From positions 122,718 to 186,717 of the forward strand of contig NZ_JACHFE010000007.1 in the NCBI RefSeq assembly GCF_014201735.1: a DNA stretch of 64,000 nt, given 5' to 3'. Below are positions 50,301 through 61,795 of the stretch, piece by piece. A model generated the notes under the pieces. The model was given only the letters and a program-made list of their open reading frames with translations. It was not told the origin of the DNA and ran no database searches. The stretch's first letter is position 1. Each line of letters opens with the position of its first letter. The stretch comes from Marinobacter oulmenensis (GTDB lineage: Bacteria > Pseudomonadota > Gammaproteobacteria > Pseudomonadales > Oleiphilaceae). A program made the translations under genes and the position numbers.

Positions 50301-51592
50301 CGGTGCAGGGTCGGCGCCCGGTTAAGCATGATCGGGTGCTCACGGATGACTTCGTCCAGGATGTCCCAGACCACGCCTTCCTCGCGCTCGACCATTTTCT
50401 TGGCGGCCTTGATGGTGGTCGCCAGGCCACGGTGCTCAAGCTTGGAGAAGATAAACGGCTTGAACAGCTCCAGGGCCATCTTCTTCGGCAGGCCGCACTG
50501 GTGCAGACGCAGGTACGGGCCGGTCACGATCACGGAACGACCGGAATAGTCGACCCGCTTGCCCAGCAGGTTCTGACGGAAACGACCCTGCTTACCCTTG
50601 ATCATGTCGGCAAGCGATTTCAGCGGGCGCTTGTTGGTGCCGGTAATGGCACGGCCACGGCGGCCGTTGTCCAGCAGCGCATCGACCGCTTCCTGCAGCA
50701 TCCGTTTCTCGTTGCGCACGATGATATCGGGCGCGTTCAGTTCGAGCAGGCGCTTGAGACGGTTGTTGCGGTTGATCACCCGACGGTAGAGATCGTTCAG
50801 GTCGGAGGTGGCAAAACGGCCGCCGTCCAGCGGTACCAGCGGACGCAGATCCGGCGGCAGCACAGGCAGCACGCTCATGATCATGTCGCCCGGCTTGTTG
50901 CCGGAATACAGGAAGGCCTCAAGGATCTTGAGACGCTTGCTCAGTTTCTTGATCTTGGTTTCGGAATTGGTCTGCGGAATTTCTTCGCGCAGGGTATCCA
51001 CTTCCGCCTGAAGATCGATGTCTTCGAGCAGTTCCTTGATCGCTTCGGCACCCATGCGCGCGTCGAATTCATCACCGAATTCTTCCAGCGCTTCATAGTA
51101 CTGCTCGTCGTTCAGCAGTTGGCCGGTTTCCAGCGTGGTCATGCCCGGGTCGATCACGATGAACGACTCGAAGTACAGGACCCGCTCGATATCACGCAGG
51201 GTCATGTCCAGCATCATGCCGATGCGGGACGGCAGTGATTTCAGGAACCAGATATGGGCGACCGGGCTTGCCAGCTCGATGTGCCCCATACGCTCACGAC
51301 GGACACTGGCCAGTGCAACCTCGACACCACACTTCTCACAGATGACGCCGCGATGCTTGAGACGCTTGTACTTACCGCACAGGCACTCGTAATCCTTGAT
51401 CGGGCCGAAAATCTTGGCACAGAAAAGGCCGTCACGCTCGGGCTTGAAAGTGCGGTAGTTGATGGTCTCGGGCTTCTTGACCTCACCGAAGGACCATGAG
51501 CGAATCATGTCGGGAGATGCCAGCCCGATACGGATGGCATCAAATTCCTTGCTCTGATTCTGGCTCTTGAGAAGATTCAGCAAATCTTTCAT
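47378..51592 (-). CDS. rpoC: RNA polymerase beta' subunit
   Basis: 1404 residues. The N-terminal zinc site is [20 protein letters not shown]; the catalytic Mg site is [12 protein letters not shown]; the bridge-helix/trigger-loop region includes [20 protein letters not shown] and [31 protein letters not shown] second zinc site ([16 protein letters not shown]) follows. Normal length and order; 76 bases after rpoB. Confidence 0.99.
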   Translation of the reverse strand: MKDLLNLLKSQNQSKEFDAIRIGLASPDMIRSWSFGEVKKPETINYRTFKPERDGLFCAKIFGPIKDYECLCGKYKRLKHRGVICEKCGVEVALASVRRERMGHIELASPVAHIWFLKSLPSRIGMMLDMTLRDIERVLYFESFIVIDPGMTTLETGQLLNDEQYYEALEEFGDEFDARMGAEAIKELLEDIDLQAEVDTLREEIPQTNSETKIKKLSKRLKILEAFLYSGNKPGDMIMSVLPVLPPDLRPLVPLDGGRFATSDLNDLYRRVINRNNRLKRLLELNAPDIIVRNEKRMLQEAVDALLDNGRRGRAITGTNKRPLKSLADMIKGKQGRFRQNLLGKRVDYSGRSVIVTGPYLRLHQCGLPKKMALELFKPFIFSKLEHRGLATTIKAAKKMVEREEGVVWDILDEVIREHPIMLNRAPTLHRLGIQAFEPVLIEGKAIQLHPLVCAAYNADFDGDQMAVHVPLTLEAQLEARALMMSTNNVLSPANGEPIIVPSQDVVLGLYYMTRERHAALGEGMVFSDAKEVHRAYGAGKVDLQAKVKVRVREVEASEDGSATESFRIVETTVGRALLYDIVPDGLSYDVINKPMVKKSISNLINTCYREAGLKDTVVFADQLMYMGYHYATVSGISIGFNDFEIPPEKYELVDAATEEVKDIENQYASGLLTQGEKYNKVIDIWSRANDKVSKAMMDRLAKEQVIGPDGNPVKGEDGEDLMQESFNSVYMMADSGARGSAAQIRQLAGMRGLMAKPDGSIIETPITANFREGLNVLQYFISTHGARKGLADTALKTANSGYLTRRLVDVSQDLVVTESDCGTEEGLLMTPHIEGGDVVVPLGDRVLGRVTARDVFTPTDKENAVVAEGTLLDEKTVEMIESAGVDEVWVRSAITCQTRHGICSKCYGRDLARGHEVNVGEAVGVIAAQSIGEPGTQLTMRTFHIGGAASRASAVDNIQVKHGGKVRLHNLKSIEKADGTLVVVSRSSALAVADEQGREREWYKLPYGAVLSVKDGDQVDAGVVVAKWDPHTHPIIAEAEGVARFGNMEQGITVRTQTDELTGLSTMEVLDPKDRPAAGKDLRPAIQLVDDSGNDVELPGGAPAVYHLPANALVTMANGARIELGDVVARIPQESTKTRDITGGLPRVADLFEARRPKESSILAEISGTVSFGKETKGKKRLVITPKDDDAYEVLIPKHRQLNVFEGETVEKGEVISDGPSNPHDILRLLGVVELAKYITNEIQDVYRLQGVVINDKHIEVIVRQMLRKVEITDPGETTLLSGDQVEINQVLEENEKAMAEDKQPARYERLLLGITKASLATESFISAASFQETTRVLTEGAVTGKRDYLRGLKENVVVGRLIPAGTGLAYHNERRRKREMEQQGVSAADVEEALSAELNRES

Positions 51593-51668
51593 CAGTAAAA
51601 GCTCCGGATGGCGTTAATCTCGGGCGGGTGCACAAGGCACCCGCTCACGCTGCCAAAAATGTTTCGGC

Positions 51669-54600
51669 TCACTCGGATTCCAGCTCGATGTCGATACCCA
51701 GCGAGCGGATTTCCTTGACAAGAACGTTGAAGGATTCGGGCATGCCCGGCTCCATGCGATGATCGCCATCGACAATGTTCTTGTACATCTTGGTCCGACC
51801 GTTCACGTCGTCAGACTTCACGGTGAGCATTTCCTGCAGGGTATAGGCGGCACCGTAGGCCTCCAGAGCCCAGACTTCCATCTCACCGAAGCGCTGACCA
51901 CCGAACTGAGCCTTACCACCCAGCGGCTGCTGGGTAACCAGACTGTAGGAACCAGTGGAACGCGCATGCATCTTGTCGTCAACCAGGTGGTTGAGCTTGA
52001 GCATATACATGTAGCCCACGGTTACCGGGCGATCAAAGGCTTCACCGGTACGGCCGTCGTAAAGCTTCACCTGGCCACTGGGATCCATATCCGCCAGTTC
52101 CAGCATCTGCTTGACCTCAGCCTCCTTGGCGCCGTCGAAGACCGGCGTCGCCATCGGAACACCCTCGCGGAGGTTGCCGGCCAGAGTCAGGATTTCCTGA
52201 TCGTTCAGGGAATCCAGATCGACCTTGAACACCTCGTCTGAGTGGTTATAGACCTGATCCAGCAGTTCGCGCAGCTCGGCCACCTTGCGCTGCTCTTCCA
52301 TCATCCGGGAGATCTTCTCACCCAGACCCTTGGCGGCGGCACCCAGATGGGTTTCCAGAACCTGACCGACGTTCATCCGCGACGGTACACCCAGCGGGTT
52401 CAGAACCACGTCAACGGTGGTGCCGTACTCGTCGTGCGGCATGTCTTCGATCGGCATGACCGCGGAGATAACACCCTTGTTACCGTGGCGGCCGGCCATC
52501 TTGTCACCCGGCTGGATACGACGTTTGATCGCCAGATAGACCTTGACGATCTTGAGCACGCCCGGGGCCAGATCATCGCCCTGCTGAAGCTTCGATTTCT
52601 TGTCGTCGAAACGGGCTTCGTGCTCTTTCTTGCGATCTTCCAGGCCCTGCTCGGATTTCTCGAGCAGTTCGTTCAGCGCCTCATCCTTCATCCGGAGCTT
52701 GAACCAGTCCGGACGCGGCAGTTCTGCCAGATAGGCCTCGTCCAGTGTCGCGCCTTTCTTCAGACCCGGGCCACTGATGACTTCCTGGCCTTTCAGGGCA
52801 TTGGTCAGACGCTCGTAAGTTGCGCCTTCAACGATCCGGTACTCGTCCTTCAGATCCTTGCGGTACTTGTCCAACTGCTCTTTCTCGATGGACTGGGCAC
52901 GCTGATCCTTCTCAATACCGTCACGGGTGAAGACCTGCACGTCGATCACCGTACCGCGGGTACCGGTGGGTACGCGCTGGGAGGTATCCTTAACGTCAGA
53001 CGCCTTCTCACCGAAGATGGCACGCAGGAGCTTTTCCTCCGGCGTCAGCTGGGTCTCGCCTTTCGGCGTGACCTTACCGACCAGGATGTCACCCGGGCCG
53101 ACTTCGGCACCGATGTAAACGATACCGGACTCATCCAGCTTGGACAGCGCGCTTTCACCGACGTTCGGGATGTCCGCGGTGATTTCCTCGCTACCGAGCT
53201 TGGTATCCCGGGCCACACAGGTCAGTTCCTGGATGTGGATGGTGGTCAGGCGATCTTCCTGAACCACTTTTTCCGAGATGAGGATGGAATCCTCAAAGTT
53301 ATAGCCGTTCCACGGCATGAACGCGATGCGCATGTTCTGGCCAAGGGCCAGCTCACCCAGATCCACGGACGGGCCGTCGGCGAGAACATCGCCACGAGCA
53401 ACCACATCACCCTGGCTCACGATGGAACGCTGGTTGATGCAGGTGTTCTGGTTCGAGCGGGTGTACTTGGTGAGGTTGTAGATATCCACACCCGCGTCAC
53501 CGGCTTCGGTTTCACCGTCGTTGACACGAACCACGATCCGTGCCGCATCGACGCTTTCGATGACGCCACCGCGACGTGCCGTGACACAGACACCGGAGTC
53601 CTGTGCGACTGTCCGCTCAACACCGGTACCGACCAGCGGTACCTGAGCTTTGAGGGTAGGCACAGCCTGACGCTGCATGTTCGCACCCATCAGGGAACGG
53701 TTGGCATCGTCGTGCTCCAGGAACGGAATCAGGGATGCCGCCACCGACACCACCTGGCGCGGGGAGACGTCCATGAAGTTGACCGCTTCCGGCGGTGCAA
53801 CGGTGAACTCGTTCATGTGCCGGACGGTAACCAGTTCGTCGTTCAGACGATTCTGCTCATCGGTGCTGGCACTGGCCTGGGCGATGATGTAATTGCTCTC
53901 TTCAATCGCGGACAGGTACACCACTTCGTCGGTCACCTGGCCATCCACCACCTTCCGGTACGCACTTTCCAGGAAGCCGTAGGAGTTGGTCCGGGCATAG
54001 GTAGCCAGTGAGTTGATCAGACCGATGTTCGGACCTTCCGGGGTCTCGATCGGGCAAACACGACCATAGTGCGTCGGGTGCACGTCACGAACCTCGAAGC
54101 CGGCACGTTCACGGGTCAGACCACCAGGCCCAAGCGCGGAAATACGGCGCTTGTGGGTGACTTCAGATAGCGGGTTGTTCTGATCCATGAACTGGGACAG
54201 CTGGCTGGACCCGAAGAATTCCTTGACCGCAGCAGCTACCGGCTTGGCATTGATCAGGTCCTGCGGCATCAGGCCTTCGCTTTCCGCCAGGCTCAGACGT
54301 TCACGAACCGCGCGTTCGACCCGGACCAGGCCGACACGGAACTGGTTCTCGGCCATTTCGCCAACACTACGGATACGACGGTTGCCCAGGTTATCGATGT
54401 CATCAACCTGCCCCTGACCATTACGGATAGAGATCAGGGTCTTGAGGACGTCGATGATGTCCTGGTGCGCCAGAATGCCTTCACCTTCGCTCTCTTCACG
54501 ACCCAGACGACGGTTCAGCTTCATCCGGCCAACCGCAGACAGGTCATACCGCTCTTCAGAGAAGAACAGGTTGTTAAACAGGTTTTCCGCCGATTCTTTG

Positions 54601-55745
54601 GTAGGCGGTTCGCCCGGGCGCATCATCCGGTAGATTTCAACCAGTGCCTCGAGCGGGGTGCGGGTCGGATCGATACGCAGGGTATCGGACATGAACGGAC
54701 CGCAGTCGAGATCGTTGGTGTACAGGGTCTCAACGTCCTTGACACCGGCTTCCAGAATGGTGGAAACCACTTCTTCGGTGAGCTCGGTATTACACTCCAC
54801 CAGCACTTCGCCGGAGGACTGGTCAATCATGTCCTTGGCCAGGACACGGCCGTAAACGTACTCAACCGGCACGTCCAGCTCGGTAATACCGGCTTTTTCC
54901 ATCTGCTTGATGTGGCGCGCGGTAATACGGCGGCCTTCCTCGACGATCACGCTGCCGTCGGGATCCTTGATGTCGAAGGTGGCAATGTCGCCACGCAGAC
55001 GGCTCGGGACCAGCTCCAGCTTGCATGTTTCCTCACCCAGGGTGAAACGGGTGGTATCGAAGAACATGTCAAGAATCTGCTCGGAGGTGTAACCCAGAGC
55101 GCGCAGCAGGATGGAGGCCGGCAGTTTCCGACGACGGTCGATCCGGACAAACACGGAATCCTTCGGATCAAACTCGAAGTCCAGCCAGGAGCCGCGATAG
55201 GGAATGACCCGCGCGGAATACAGCAGTTTGCCGGAGGAATGAGTCTTGCCCTTGTCGTGGTCGAAGAACACGCCCGGCGAACGATGCAACTGGGAAACAA
55301 TAACACGCTCGGTACCGTTGATAACGAAGGTACCGTTTTCAGTCATCAGGGGCATTTCGCCCATGTAGACTTCCTGTTCCTTGATGTCCTTGATCGCCTT
55401 GTTGGAGGAATCCTTGTCATAGATGATCAGGCGGACTTTTACACGCAGCGGCGCGGCATAAGTTACCCCCCTGAGCTGACATTCCTTGACGTCGAACACC
55501 GGCTCCCCGATACGATAACTCACGTATTCGAGTGCGGCGTTGCCAGAGTAACTGACAATCGGGAATACGGATTTGAAGGCTGCGTGAAGACCGGTTTCCC
55601 GGCGGTCCTCAGGAGCGGCTTCCATTTGCAGGAAGTCCCGGAATGAATCGAGCTGAATAGACAGCAAATAGGGGACACCCATCACGGAAGGCAATTTACT
55701 AAAATCTTTGCGAATCCGCTTTTTCTCAGTATAGGAGTAAGTCAT
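51669..55745 (-). CDS. rpoB: RNA polymerase beta subunit
   Basis: 1358 residues from [19 protein letters not shown]. The rifampicin pocket [31 protein letters not shown] carries the sensitive-type Ser, Asp, His and Ser residues. GGGGA lies six bases before the ATG at 55745; an ATG two codons upstream is weaker. Transcription reaches it through the attenuator at 55919-55948. Confidence 0.99.
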   Translation of the reverse strand: MTYSYTEKKRIRKDFSKLPSVMGVPYLLSIQLDSFRDFLQMEAAPEDRRETGLHAAFKSVFPIVSYSGNAALEYVSYRIGEPVFDVKECQLRGVTYAAPLRVKVRLIIYDKDSSNKAIKDIKEQEVYMGEMPLMTENGTFVINGTERVIVSQLHRSPGVFFDHDKGKTHSSGKLLYSARVIPYRGSWLDFEFDPKDSVFVRIDRRRKLPASILLRALGYTSEQILDMFFDTTRFTLGEETCKLELVPSRLRGDIATFDIKDPDGSVIVEEGRRITARHIKQMEKAGITELDVPVEYVYGRVLAKDMIDQSSGEVLVECNTELTEEVVSTILEAGVKDVETLYTNDLDCGPFMSDTLRIDPTRTPLEALVEIYRMMRPGEPPTKESAENLFNNLFFSEERYDLSAVGRMKLNRRLGREESEGEGILAHQDIIDVLKTLISIRNGQGQVDDIDNLGNRRIRSVGEMAENQFRVGLVRVERAVRERLSLAESEGLMPQDLINAKPVAAAVKEFFGSSQLSQFMDQNNPLSEVTHKRRISALGPGGLTRERAGFEVRDVHPTHYGRVCPIETPEGPNIGLINSLATYARTNSYGFLESAYRKVVDGQVTDEVVYLSAIEESNYIIAQASASTDEQNRLNDELVTVRHMNEFTVAPPEAVNFMDVSPRQVVSVAASLIPFLEHDDANRSLMGANMQRQAVPTLKAQVPLVGTGVERTVAQDSGVCVTARRGGVIESVDAARIVVRVNDGETEAGDAGVDIYNLTKYTRSNQNTCINQRSIVSQGDVVARGDVLADGPSVDLGELALGQNMRIAFMPWNGYNFEDSILISEKVVQEDRLTTIHIQELTCVARDTKLGSEEITADIPNVGESALSKLDESGIVYIGAEVGPGDILVGKVTPKGETQLTPEEKLLRAIFGEKASDVKDTSQRVPTGTRGTVIDVQVFTRDGIEKDQRAQSIEKEQLDKYRKDLKDEYRIVEGATYERLTNALKGQEVISGPGLKKGATLDEAYLAELPRPDWFKLRMKDEALNELLEKSEQGLEDRKKEHEARFDDKKSKLQQGDDLAPGVLKIVKVYLAIKRRIQPGDKMAGRHGNKGVISAVMPIEDMPHDEYGTTVDVVLNPLGVPSRMNVGQVLETHLGAAAKGLGEKISRMMEEQRKVAELRELLDQVYNHSDEVFKVDLDSLNDQEILTLAGNLREGVPMATPVFDGAKEAEVKQMLELADMDPSGQVKLYDGRTGEAFDRPVTVGYMYMLKLNHLVDDKMHARSTGSYSLVTQQPLGGKAQFGGQRFGEMEVWALEAYGAAYTLQEMLTVKSDDVNGRTKMYKNIVDGDHRMEPGMPESFNVLVKEIRSLGIDIELESE

Positions 55746-55918
55746 CTGCATTCCCCAGCTTTAGACCTGATACCTGGTATCAAGAAGCAATCAAATGTTC
55801 TGCTTCGGGGCCGAATTGCTCGGCTTGTCGCGCCGTCTTGAACAAGACTCTGGTCACTGGCCTTCGCTTACGCTTTCGGCCGACTTCAACACACCAGAAT
55901 CTATAGCATATACAACAG

Positions 55919-55948
55919 AAAAAGGCCGGTGGCTCAGAGCCACCAGCC
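55919..55948 (-). terminator. Attenuator between rplL and rpoB
   Basis: On the minus strand GGCTGGTGGCTC and GAGCCACCGGCC (one G-T pair) form a strong hairpin followed by five T. It lies 41 bases after rplL in a 243-base gap to rpoB that holds no gene. In E. coli a partial terminator at this place sets the ratio of L7/L12 to RNA polymerase; the same role is inferred. Confidence 0.75.
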
Positions 55949-55988
55949 CATCCATGCTTATCGCACGGTGTCGATCAACAGCCGACGA

Positions 55989-56366
55989 TTACTTGAGCTC
56001 AACAGAAGCGCCTGCTTCCTCAAGTTTCTTCTTGGCTTCTTCGGCGTCGTCTTTGGAAGCGCCTTCTTTAACAGTTGCCGGAGCACCGTCAACCATTTCC
56101 TTGGCTTCCTTCAGACCCAGACCGGTCAGCTCACGAACGGCCTTGATAACGTTGACTTTCTTCTCGCCAGCGCCGGTCAGAACCACGTCGAATTCGGTCT
56201 GTTCTTCAGCGGCAGCGGCTTCGCCACCACCAGCGGCCGGAGCAGCGGCAACCGCGGCTTCAGCAGAAACACCGAACTTCTCTTCCATAGCTTCAACGAG
56301 CTCAACAACTTCCATTACGCTCATTTCAGCAATTGCATTCAAAATATCGTCTTTAGACAGAGCCAT
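55989..56366 (-). CDS. rplL: 50S ribosomal protein L7/L12
   Basis: Stalk protein present in several copies on L10, recruiting translational GTPases. 125 residues: N-terminal dimer domain, Ala/Gly-rich hinge ([20 protein letters not shown]), C-terminal domain with [27 protein letters not shown]. 39 bases after rplJ. Confidence 0.98.
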   Translation of the reverse strand: MALSKDDILNAIAEMSVMEVVELVEAMEEKFGVSAEAAVAAAPAAGGGEAAAAEEQTEFDVVLTGAGEKKVNVIKAVRELTGLGLKEAKEMVDGAPATVKEGASKDDAEEAKKKLEEAGASVELK

Positions 56367-56405
56367 GACTTTCTCCCAAAAGTTTCAAAATGGTGTTAAA
56401 CAGAA

Positions 56406-56936
56406 TCAAGCAGCTTCGCGCTTCTGATCGCGGACTGCTGCTACAACACGCGTAACCCTGCCCGGAATATCGTTCAGGCTGCGTGCGAGCTTGGTAACTG
56501 GTGCCTGGGTAACAATGGCCAGCTTGGTCAACGCTTCGTGGAGCGTCGGCAGCTTGGCGAGGCGATCAATCTGATCAGCGCTGTAGAATTCACCACCTAC
56601 AGCCAGACCCTTGATTTCGAAAACCTCTTTCTCCTTGGCAAAATCCTTCAGCAGGCGAGCGCCGGCACCAGGATCTTCCATGGAGAAGGCCAGGATGGTC
56701 GGGCCAACCAGAGCTTCGTCGATGCACTCGAACTCGGTGTCACGAATGGCGATCTTGGCCAGGTTGTTACGAACAACCTTCAGACGCACATTTTCGGCAC
56801 GAGCCTTGGCACGAAGCGCGGTCATGTCACCAGAGGTGACGCCGCGGTAGTCAGCCATAACCACAGACAGAGCAGTACCAGCAGTCTCGTTGACTTCAGC
56901 GACGATCGCTTTCTTGTCTTCGAGTCTAATTGCCAC
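56406..56936 (-). CDS. rplJ: 50S ribosomal protein L10
   Basis: Stalk base; with L7/L12 it represses its own operon in E. coli. 176 residues from a GTG start giving MAIRLEDKKAIVAEVNETAG; AAGGAG lies seven bases upstream, which decides the start over the longer reading to 56981. ADYRGVTSGDMTALRAKARAENV and FAKEKEVFEIKGLAVGGEFY are conserved. Confidence 0.97.
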   Translation of the reverse strand: MAIRLEDKKAIVAEVNETAGTALSVVMADYRGVTSGDMTALRAKARAENVRLKVVRNNLAKIAIRDTEFECIDEALVGPTILAFSMEDPGAGARLLKDFAKEKEVFEIKGLAVGGEFYSADQIDRLAKLPTLHEALTKLAIVTQAPVTKLARSLNDIPGRVTRVVAAVRDQKREAA

Positions 56937-57178
56937 TGGTTTTCTCCTTGATTTCGCCGGTCTATCCGGCAAACCCATCATTGCCCGGGAACGCTCGCCC
57001 CCGCCTTTCGGCGGGGAGAGGCTACCCTTTGGGCGCCTTAACGGTGTTTGGGTTCAGAGAGAACGTCTTCACACCGTCTGCGCAGGCGTTGCTTTAACCC
57101 TTGTGGCGCATTCGCACCTCGGGGGCCTGCGGTCTTTGACAGCCTTGGCTTCCGCCCAGACTACAAAGTAACTACCGA
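56937..57178 (-). ncRNA. L10-type autoregulatory leader between rplA and rplJ
   Basis: This 242-base gap has no gene. Its transcript can fold several stems, among them CCCGCC-GAAA-GGCGGG near 57000 and GCCGG-ATAGA-CCGGC just before the rplJ ribosome-binding site. Size, place and structure fit the rplJ leader bound by the L10-L7/L12 complex in E. coli. A covariance search was not possible, so exact ends are unknown. Confidence 0.6.
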
Positions 57179-57877
57179 TCAGATGCTCAGAGTGCTCTGG
57201 TCGATAGCCAGGCCAGGACCCATGGTCGACGACAGGGTGATCTTCTTGAGATACACACCTTTCGCGGACGCAGGCTTGGCCTTTTTCAGATCTGCCACCA
57301 GAGCTTCAAGGTTTTCCTTGATGTTCTGGGCAGAGAATTCAACATTGCCCAGCGGGGCATGAATGATGCCGTTCTTGTCAGTCCGGTACCGGACCTGACC
57401 CGCCTTGGCATTCTTCACGGCCGTCTCGACATCCGCAGTCACCGTGCCCACTTTCGGGTTCGGCATCAGACCACGCGGACCGAGGATCTGGCCCAGCTGA
57501 CCGACAACACGCATGGCATCGGGAGTCGCGATAACCACGTCAAAATCCATGTTGCCTTTCTTGACGTCTTCAGCCAGCTCGTCCATACCGACCACGTCGG
57601 CACCGGCGGCGGTGGCTTTCTCGGCGTTGGCGCCCTGGGTAAACACAGCGACACGAACGTTCTTACCGGTGCCGTGAGGCAGCACGGTGCTGCTGCGTAC
57701 AACCTGGTCGGATTTACGCGCATCGACACCCAGGTTAACAGACACGTCAACAGATTCTTTGAACTTCACGTTCTGGCCCAGCTCGACCAGCAGCTCTACC
57801 GCCTCGTCTACGGTGTAGCTGCGGGTTGCCTCAACCTTTTCGCGAATCAGCTTCTGGCGCTTAGTCAGTTTTGCCAT
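57179..57877 (-). CDS. rplA: 50S ribosomal protein L1
   Basis: 232 residues; mobile L1 stalk protein that moves E-site tRNA and represses L11-L1 translation in E. coli. [47 protein letters not shown] and [19 protein letters not shown] are characteristic. One base after rplK. Confidence 0.98.
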   Translation of the reverse strand: MAKLTKRQKLIREKVEATRSYTVDEAVELLVELGQNVKFKESVDVSVNLGVDARKSDQVVRSSTVLPHGTGKNVRVAVFTQGANAEKATAAGADVVGMDELAEDVKKGNMDFDVVIATPDAMRVVGQLGQILGPRGLMPNPKVGTVTADVETAVKNAKAGQVRYRTDKNGIIHAPLGNVEFSAQNIKENLEALVADLKKAKPASAKGVYLKKITLSSTMGPGLAIDQSTLSI

Positions 57878-57878
57878 C

Positions 57879-58310
57879 TTAGAGGCCCTCCACGTTCAGG
57901 CCCATGCTGCGGGCAGTTCCGGCGATAGTGCGAACAGCTGCATCCATGTCGGCGGCAGTCAGGTCCGGCTCTTTGGTCTTGGCAATTTCCTCGAGCTGCG
58001 CCCGAGTAACAGTGCCAACCTTGTCGGTGTTCGGCCGACCGGAACCGCTCTTGATGCCAGCTGCTTTTTTCAGCAGAACCGGCGCAGGCGGGGTCTTGGT
58101 GATGAAGGTGAAGCTACGGTCACTGTAAACGGTGATGACCGTCGGAATCGGCAGACCTGGCTCCATACCCTGAGTCTGGGCATTGAAGGCCTTACAGAAT
58201 TCCATGATGTTAACACCGCGCTGACCCAGTGCCGGACCAACGGGGGGACTCGGGTTGGCCTGACCGGCAGCAACCTGAAGCTTGATGTACGCTTCGATTT
58301 TCTTTGCCAT
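57879..58310 (-). CDS. rplK: 50S ribosomal protein L11
   Basis: 143 residues; GTPase-centre protein, target of thiostrepton and needed for RelA activation. [40 protein letters not shown] and [12 protein letters not shown] are typical, including the proline-rich N-terminal turn. Confidence 0.98.
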   Translation of the reverse strand: MAKKIEAYIKLQVAAGQANPSPPVGPALGQRGVNIMEFCKAFNAQTQGMEPGLPIPTVITVYSDRSFTFITKTPPAPVLLKKAAGIKSGSGRPNTDKVGTVTRAQLEEIAKTKEPDLTAADMDAAVRTIAGTARSMGLNVEGL

Positions 58311-58360
58311 TTTAATCTCCTATGGGTTCGAACGCCTCTCGGCTCCCCTGTTTCAGACAC

Positions 58361-58415
58361 AAAAAGCCCGCAACGCATCGTGGCGAGCGAGCTCTTGCTT
58401 TTTTGGGTGCGGGCT
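58361..58415 (-). terminator. Terminator-like stem between nusG and rplK
   Basis: AGCCCGCA and TGCGGGCT pair across a 35-base loop that can fold further; a T5 tract follows. It starts within the nusG stop codon. The long loop makes full termination unlikely; it may act as an attenuator. No clear separate rplK promoter was found. Confidence 0.55.
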
Positions 58416-58948
58416 TACTCTTTCTCGACCTGACCGAACTCCAGTTCGACCGGAGTAGAGCGACCGAAAATCAGCACCGCAACCTTGACCCGACTCTTGT
58501 CGTAGTCAACTTCTTCTACCACGCCGTTAAAGTCTGCAAACGGACCTTCAACAACGCGAACAATCTCACCTGGCTCGAACAGCGTCTTCGGCTTGGGCTG
58601 ATCAGCACCGCTTTCGACACGGCGAAGAATAGCTTCAGCCTCACGCTCGGTAATCGGAGCCGGCTTGTCTTTTGTGCCACCGATAAAACCAAGAACCCTC
58701 GGCGTATTCTTGACAAGATGCCATGTCGCGTCATCCATTTCCATCTGGACCAGTACGTATCCAGGATAGAATTTACGCTCGCTCTTGCGCTTCTTGCCAT
58801 CCCGCATTTCGACCACCTCTTCGGTCGGAACCAGGATCTCGCCAAAACGGTCTTCCATGCCTTCGAGCGCTACACGCTCTTTCAGAGTGCGCATCACATG
58901 CTTCTCGAAGCCAGAATACGCATGAACGACGTACCAGCGCTTAGCCAT
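58415..58948 (-). CDS. nusG: Transcription elongation/termination factor NusG
   Basis: 177 residues; links RNA polymerase to Rho or to S10 on the ribosome. [24 protein letters not shown] begins the NGN domain; the KOW domain is [33 protein letters not shown]. 12 bases after secE. Confidence 0.98.
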   Translation of the reverse strand: MAKRWYVVHAYSGFEKHVMRTLKERVALEGMEDRFGEILVPTEEVVEMRDGKKRKSERKFYPGYVLVQMEMDDATWHLVKNTPRVLGFIGGTKDKPAPITEREAEAILRRVESGADQPKPKTLFEPGEIVRVVEGPFADFNGVVEEVDYDKSRVKVAVLIFGRSTPVELEFGQVEKE

Positions 58949-58960
58949 TGCACACTCCCA

Positions 58961-59329
58961 TTAACCAATAAACCCGGCGACCAACCAACTGATCAGGGAA
59001 TCCATACCCCAGAGAATCAGAGCCACCACCAGAACAAAGATCACCACAATCGCCGTGGTCTGAATCAGTTCAGGCCGGGTAGGCCATACCACTTTCCGGA
59101 TCTCGACACGAGCTTCTTTCAGGAGCACGGCAAACCGACGCCCCCGGCCTGTCTGCAAAGCCACAAACGCAGCAACCAGGCCCAGAGCAACCAGCCCCAG
59201 CACCCGGTACAGCAGTGACTCAGCACCAAAATACAGATTACCCACAACACCGGCGGCAATCAGAACGAAAACAACCAGCCATTTCAGAGCATCGAAACGG
59301 CTGGCTGATTGAACGGCTTTTGACTCCAT
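58961..59329 (-). CDS. secE: Protein translocase subunit SecE
   Basis: 122 residues with three membrane helices (about 16-34, 43-61 and 93-115), the long form of gammaproteobacteria. The conserved amphipathic segment before the last helix reads EARVEIRKVVWPTRPELIQTTAIV. Partner of SecY. Confidence 0.97.
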   Translation of the reverse strand: MESKAVQSASRFDALKWLVVFVLIAAGVVGNLYFGAESLLYRVLGLVALGLVAAFVALQTGRGRRFAVLLKEARVEIRKVVWPTRPELIQTTAIVVIFVLVVALILWGMDSLISWLVAGFIG

Positions 59330-59362
59330 GGGAATCAGCTTATGTATCCGGAGTTAAAAAAA

Positions 59363-59438
<76 letters not shown>

Positions 59439-59510
59439 GCACCGAAACCATTTAACGGTGCAACAAAAGGGCCACCAGAGCAGCCCTTCCGTTTTCAGAT
59501 CAACCGCTAA

Positions 59511-60707
59511 TTACTCGATGATCTTGGATACCACGCCGGCACCCACGGTACGACCGCCTTCACGAACCGCGAAGCGCAGGCCTTCTTCCATGGCGACGGG
59601 GACGATCAGGGTAACAGCCATCTTCACGTTGTCACCCGGCATTACCATTTCCACGCCTTCCGGCAGCTCACAGGAACCGGTCACGTCAGTGGTCCGGAAG
59701 TAGAACTGCGGACGGTAGCCCTTGAAGAACGGGGTATGACGACCACCTTCTTCTTTGGACAGGACGTAAACCTCACCTTCGAACTTGGTGTGCGGAGTGA
59801 TGGAACCCGGTACCGCCAGTACCTGGCCACGCTCAACGTCGTCACGCTTGGTGCCACGCAGCAGCGCGCCAATGTTCTCGCCTGCGCGACCTTCGTCGAG
59901 CATCTTGCGGAACATCTCAACACCAGTACAGGTGGTCTTCTGGGTGTCACGAATACCAACGATCTCGATTTCGTCGCCAGTCTTGATCACACCACGCTCA
60001 ACACGACCGGTCACAACAGTACCACGACCGGAGATGGAGAAGACGTCCTCGATCGGCATCAGGAACGGCTGATCGATGGCACGCTCCGGCTCAGGGATGT
60101 ACTCGTCCAGGGCTTCTACCAGCTTCTTGACAGCGGTAGTACCCATTTCGTTGTCATCCTTGCCTTCCAGCGCCATCAGCGCGGAACCGGTTATGATCGG
60201 AGTGTCGTCACCCGGGAAGTCGTACTGGCTCAGCAGATCACGAACTTCCATTTCCACCAGTTCGAGCAGCTCTTCATCGTCGACCATGTCCGCTTTGTTC
60301 AGGAACACAACGATGAACGGTACGCCAACCTGACGGGACAGCAGGATGTGCTCACGAGTCTGCGGCATGGGGCCGTCAGCTGCGGAACACACCAGGATTG
60401 CGCCGTCCATCTGGGCCGCACCGGTGATCATGTTCTTCACATAGTCAGCGTGACCCGGGCAGTCAACGTGCGCGTAGTGGCGAGTCGGGGAATCGTACTC
60501 AACGTGGGAAGTCGCGATGGTGATACCACGCGCTTTTTCTTCCGGTGCGTTATCGATCTGGTCGAACGCACTGGCGCTGCCACTGCCCCAGACTTCGTGA
60601 CAGACACGGGTCAGTGCCGCGGTCAGAGTGGTCTTGCCGTGGTCAACGTGACCAATGGTACCCACGTTTACGTGCGGTTTACTACGCTCAAATTTTTCTT
60701 TAGACAT
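59511..60707 (-). CDS. tuf: Elongation factor Tu, copy in the tRNA-tuf operon
   Basis: 398 residues, near-identical in DNA and protein to 42899-44095 (three amino-acid differences: Glu in [11 protein letters not shown], Asp in [10 protein letters not shown], Ala in DNVKMAVTL). ATG start. Cotranscribed with four upstream tRNA genes and probably the downstream tRNA-Trp; only a weak hairpin (AAGGGC/GCCCTT near 59468-59488) lies in between. The pair forms a 1.2-kb direct repeat 16.6 kb apart. Confidence 0.98.
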   Translation of the reverse strand: MSKEKFERSKPHVNVGTIGHVDHGKTTLTAALTRVCHEVWGSGSASAFDQIDNAPEEKARGITIATSHVEYDSPTRHYAHVDCPGHADYVKNMITGAAQMDGAILVCSAADGPMPQTREHILLSRQVGVPFIVVFLNKADMVDDEELLELVEMEVRDLLSQYDFPGDDTPIITGSALMALEGKDDNEMGTTAVKKLVEALDEYIPEPERAIDQPFLMPIEDVFSISGRGTVVTGRVERGVIKTGDEIEIVGIRDTQKTTCTGVEMFRKMLDEGRAGENIGALLRGTKRDDVERGQVLAVPGSITPHTKFEGEVYVLSKEEGGRHTPFFKGYRPQFYFRTTDVTGSCELPEGVEMVMPGDNVKMAVTLIVPVAMEEGLRFAVREGGRTVGAGVVSKIIE

Positions 60708-60758
60708 TCGACCAATCCTCCTGTCGACTCAGGATCGCAACGTTGACCAGACAAAAGA

Positions 60759-60834
60759 TGGAGCTCATGGGCGGATTTGAACCGCCGACCTCACCCTTAC
60801 CAAGGGTGTGCTCTACCAACTGAGCTACATGAGC
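60759..60834 (-). tRNA. tRNA-Thr (anticodon GGT)
   Basis: 76 bases; acceptor GCTCATG/CATGAGC, anticodon loop TTGGTAA, T arm GGTTCAAATCC, encoded CCA. Nearest tRNA to the second tuf. Confidence 0.97.
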
Positions 60835-60844
60835 AAAACCAAAT

Positions 60845-60919
<75 letters not shown>

Positions 60920-60929
60920 AAGCAATAAG

Positions 60930-61013
60930 TGGTGGAGGGGGCAGGATTCGAACCTGCGAAGCTTTCGCGTCAGATTTACAGTCTGATCCCTTTGGCCACT
61001 CGGGAACCCCTCC
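60930..61013 (-). tRNA. tRNA-Tyr (anticodon GTA)
   Basis: 84 bases, class II with a long variable arm (GCGAAAGCTTCGC region). Acceptor GGAGGGG/CCCCTCC, anticodon loop CTGTAAA, encoded CCA. Ten bases before tRNA-Gly. Confidence 0.97.
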
Positions 61014-61049
61014 CGATCGAGCCCGCAACCGGACCCAACAAAACTTAAG

Positions 61050-61125
61050 TGGAGCTGGCGGACGGAATCGAACCCCCGACCTGCTGATTACAAGTCAGCT
61101 GCTCTACCAACTGAGCTACGCCAGC
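61050..61125 (-). tRNA. tRNA-Thr (anticodon TGT)
   Basis: 76 bases; acceptor GCTGGCG/CGCCAGC, anticodon loop CTTGTAA, T arm GGTTCGATTCC, encoded CCA. First gene after the promoter at 61154-61182. Confidence 0.97.
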
Positions 61126-61153
61126 TCACGTTCGCCTCATCAGCGAGGGCGGT

Positions 61154-61182
61154 ATACTACGGACTTTTACCGAGGCTTGCAA
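61154..61182 (-). promoter_or_regulatory. Promoter of the tRNA-tuf operon
   Basis: On the minus strand TTGCAA (61182-61177), a 17-base spacer and TAGTAT (61159-61154), then a GC-rich discriminator (ACCGCCCTCGC) as in stringently controlled stable-RNA promoters. It lies mostly inside the last codons of the SPOR-type gene. Confidence 0.8.
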
Positions 61183-61795
61183 CACCTTTACAGGCATCCC
61201 GATCGACAAACTCGATCTTTGTTTCGGTATCCGCTTCAACCGCTTGAAGCCGCTCAATTTCCGCACCGGCTTCAACCCTGAAAACGAGGGCGTATCCTAT
61301 ACGATTCCGGGGGAATTTGGCCAGTACCGCATCGGGATTTTTCCGTTTTTTTTCAGCCAGAACAGATTCAGCGGCGCTAAGGGACTCAAACAGACCGAGC
61401 GATATTGCATTGCGGTATTCGCCGGAGGCGACAATATAGGCATCCTCATCACCGCCAAGGGACTGTAGCCGCTCCAGTTCCTCGCGGGCCAGATCAAAGG
61501 ACTCAAAAGGAATCAGTATCCAGTTCAAGGGAGCCAGCTCATGCCGGCCCTCCTTAACCAGGAACGGCACTCCCGCGTTCTGCCCGGCCGACATTGCTGC
61601 GTCGGGCGCTTCAAACCAGCCCAGCCGAACACACCGATAGCCCTTACTGATGCCATCACTTCGCTCCGGTAATTTCAGGGAGGACACCCGCGGGAGACTA
61701 CCCGAGGCCACTGCGTGCTTTTCACCTCCGCCGGCCTGAAACACATACCAGAGCGCCAGATTGACGACCACCAGCCCGAGCACCAACCACTTCAT
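61157..61795 (-). CDS. Membrane-anchored SPOR-type protein downstream of coaX
   Basis: 212 residues: N-terminal membrane anchor (KWLVLGLVVVNLALWYVF), a linker, and a region around 90-175 with NWILIPFESFDLAREELERLQSLG and YRNAISLGLFESLSAAESVLAEKKRK, resembling SPOR (septal peptidoglycan-binding) repeats. The match to SPOR is by pattern and by the habit of such genes to follow birA-coaX in pseudomonads. Function unproven. Overlaps coaX by four bases. Confidence 0.75.
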   Translation of the reverse strand: MKWLVLGLVVVNLALWYVFQAGGGEKHAVASGSLPRVSSLKLPERSDGISKGYRCVRLGWFEAPDAAMSAGQNAGVPFLVKEGRHELAPLNWILIPFESFDLAREELERLQSLGGDEDAYIVASGEYRNAISLGLFESLSAAESVLAEKKRKNPDAVLAKFPRNRIGYALVFRVEAGAEIERLQAVEADTETKIEFVDRDACKGVASLGKSP

